Shown: one piece after another, positions 22,108 through 22,877 of the stretch
Layout of the letters: every line of letters begins with the position of its first letter
How positions within the stretch are numbered: position 1 is the first letter of the stretch
DNA from: Burkholderiales bacterium
GTDB taxonomy: Bacteria; Pseudomonadota; Gammaproteobacteria; Burkholderiales; Chitinimonadaceae
Assembly: GCA_019234745.1 (NCBI GenBank)
Contig: JAFAKZ010000002.1
Span: 1 to 22,877, forward strand
Direction: 5' to 3'
DNA length: 22,877 nt
Notes under the pieces: model-generated
The model's input: only the letters and a program-made list of their open reading frames with translations
Told to the model about the DNA's origin: nothing
The model's database searches: none
Program-made: the position numbers and the translations under genes

Positions 22108-22877
22108 ATGGTCGAGGTCAAGTCGCTATCCAAGCGCTTCAAGCTGCCAAAGCGTAGCGAGGCGCCAAGGGGAACCGATGTACGCGAGGACGGTGGCTGG
22201 TTTCACGCCGTGCGCAACGTTTCCTTCCAGTGCGGCGCCGGCGAAATCCTAGGCCTGCTCGGACCGAATGGCGCGGGCAAGACGACTTCACTACGCATGC
22301 TGTCCACCGCGCTAGCGCCAAGCGCGGGCCAGGTGCTGGTCGACGGTATCGACCTGGTAGCTGATCCCGAGACGGCGCGCCGGCGCTTCGGTTTCCTGTC
22401 CGGCTCCACCGGGCTGTACGGCCGCCTGACGGTGCGCGAGAACATCCGCTATTTCGGCGAAGCGCATGGCATGCATGGGCGCGCCTTGGCTGCCCGCATC
22501 GATGAACTGCTGACGCGGCTGGACATGGCGAGCTACGCCGATAAGCGCGCCGACTCGCTTTCCGCCGGCATGCGCCAGCGCGCACTGATCGCACGCACCG
22601 TCGTCCACTCCCCCAATGTGCTAATCCTGGACGAACCGACCACGGGGCTCGACATCCTGGGCGCCCGACTGGTGCTCGACTTCATGCGCGAGCAGCAGAT
22701 GGCAGGCGCCGCCATCATCTTCTCCACGCACCAGTTGCACGAGATCGAAGCGCTGTGCCGGCGCGTTTGCATCGTCAATCTGGGCGAGACCGTATTCGAA
22801 GGGCCGGTCGATGCCCTGCAGCGCCAAGGTAGCCTGGCGGACGCTTATCTGGCGCAGCTGGGCGAAGCGCCTACGCA
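22108..22877 (+). CDS. natA: NatA-like ABC transporter ATP-binding protein (3' end outside the window)
   Basis: The gene starts with ATG preceded by GGGAGGAAGG and stays open for 256 codons to the window edge. It has Walker A GPNGAGKT (residues 52-59), the signature LSAGMRQR (151-158, a NatA-style variant of LSGGQ), Walker B VLILDEP (171-177) followed by TTGLD, and the switch histidine in FSTHQLHE. The FGFLSGSTGLYGRLTVREN segment also resembles NatA Na+-efflux ATPases. An extra loop of about 20 residues after the first strand (about 13-32) is longer than usual. A NatB-type permease should follow downstream. The 14-bp gap after the kinase stop implies co-transcription. The ion or drug exported is not shown by the sequence. 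Confidence 0.88.
   Translation, partial: MVEVKSLSKRFKLPKRSEAPRGTDVREDGGWFHAVRNVSFQCGAGEILGLLGPNGAGKTTSLRMLSTALAPSAGQVLVDGIDLVADPETARRRFGFLSGSTGLYGRLTVRENIRYFGEAHGMHGRALAARIDELLTRLDMASYADKRADSLSAGMRQRALIARTVVHSPNVLILDEPTTGLDILGARLVLDFMREQQMAGAAIIFSTHQLHEIEALCRRVCIVNLGETVFEGPVDALQRQGSLADAYLAQLGEAPT

Overview
The window looks like a betaproteobacterial chromosome. The genes are GC-rich and tightly packed. The respiratory block carries three small families typical of that class: DUF2970, the DUF2909 'twin transmembrane' protein, and a 39-residue cytochrome oxidase small assembly protein. A relative of Neisseriales or Chitinimonas is plausible, but genus cannot be fixed from the sequence. Nearly everything is core metabolism. 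I see no defence system, CRISPR array or intact mobile element.

Layout. (1) 1-815: a gene-poor scar holding what look like two fragments of adjacent phage tail genes, abutting the 3' side of a tRNA-Thr(TGT) gene on the minus strand. (2) 916-3696: a 2Fe-2S/FAD/NAD reductase (-), a divergent YeeZ-like SDR protein (+), and a convergent YcgR-type flagellar brake protein (-). A 34-bp palindrome lies at the convergence. (3) 3786-12595: the aa3 cytochrome c oxidase region, all minus strand except one gene. The structural/assembly run is ctaC-ctaD-small ORF-ctaG-DUF2970-ctaE. The assembly run is SURF1-(SCO-like protein)-ctaA-ctaB-sco. A divergent DUF2909 gene and a strong bidirectional terminator separate the two runs. 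Together they supply subunits I-III, heme A synthesis and copper delivery. (4) 12745-15063: dedA-bioC-bioD (-), linking a membrane protein gene to pimeloyl and biotin synthesis. (5) 15141-18353: yajC-secD-secF (-), the auxiliary Sec translocase complex. (6) 18464-18639: a 176-bp MITE-like element with 18-bp terminal inverted repeats and an exactly central hairpin. (7) 18736-22877: an exported protein of unknown function (+), an OmpR-type response regulator (-), a divergent 7TM histidine kinase (+), and downstream of the kinase the start of a NatA-like ABC ATPase gene that runs off the window.

How it fits together. The oxidase genes form a near-complete biogenesis module. The two-component pair and the ABC ATPase probably form a sense-and-export unit. 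A perfect -10 box and a 13-bp palindrome sit in the 28-bp divergent gap and the first kinase codons, which suggests autoregulation. The most distinctive points are the MITE, the phage scar at the tRNA, the regulator/kinase/NatA arrangement, a Gly replacing a usual Mg-site Asp in COX I, and a second SCO-like protein.
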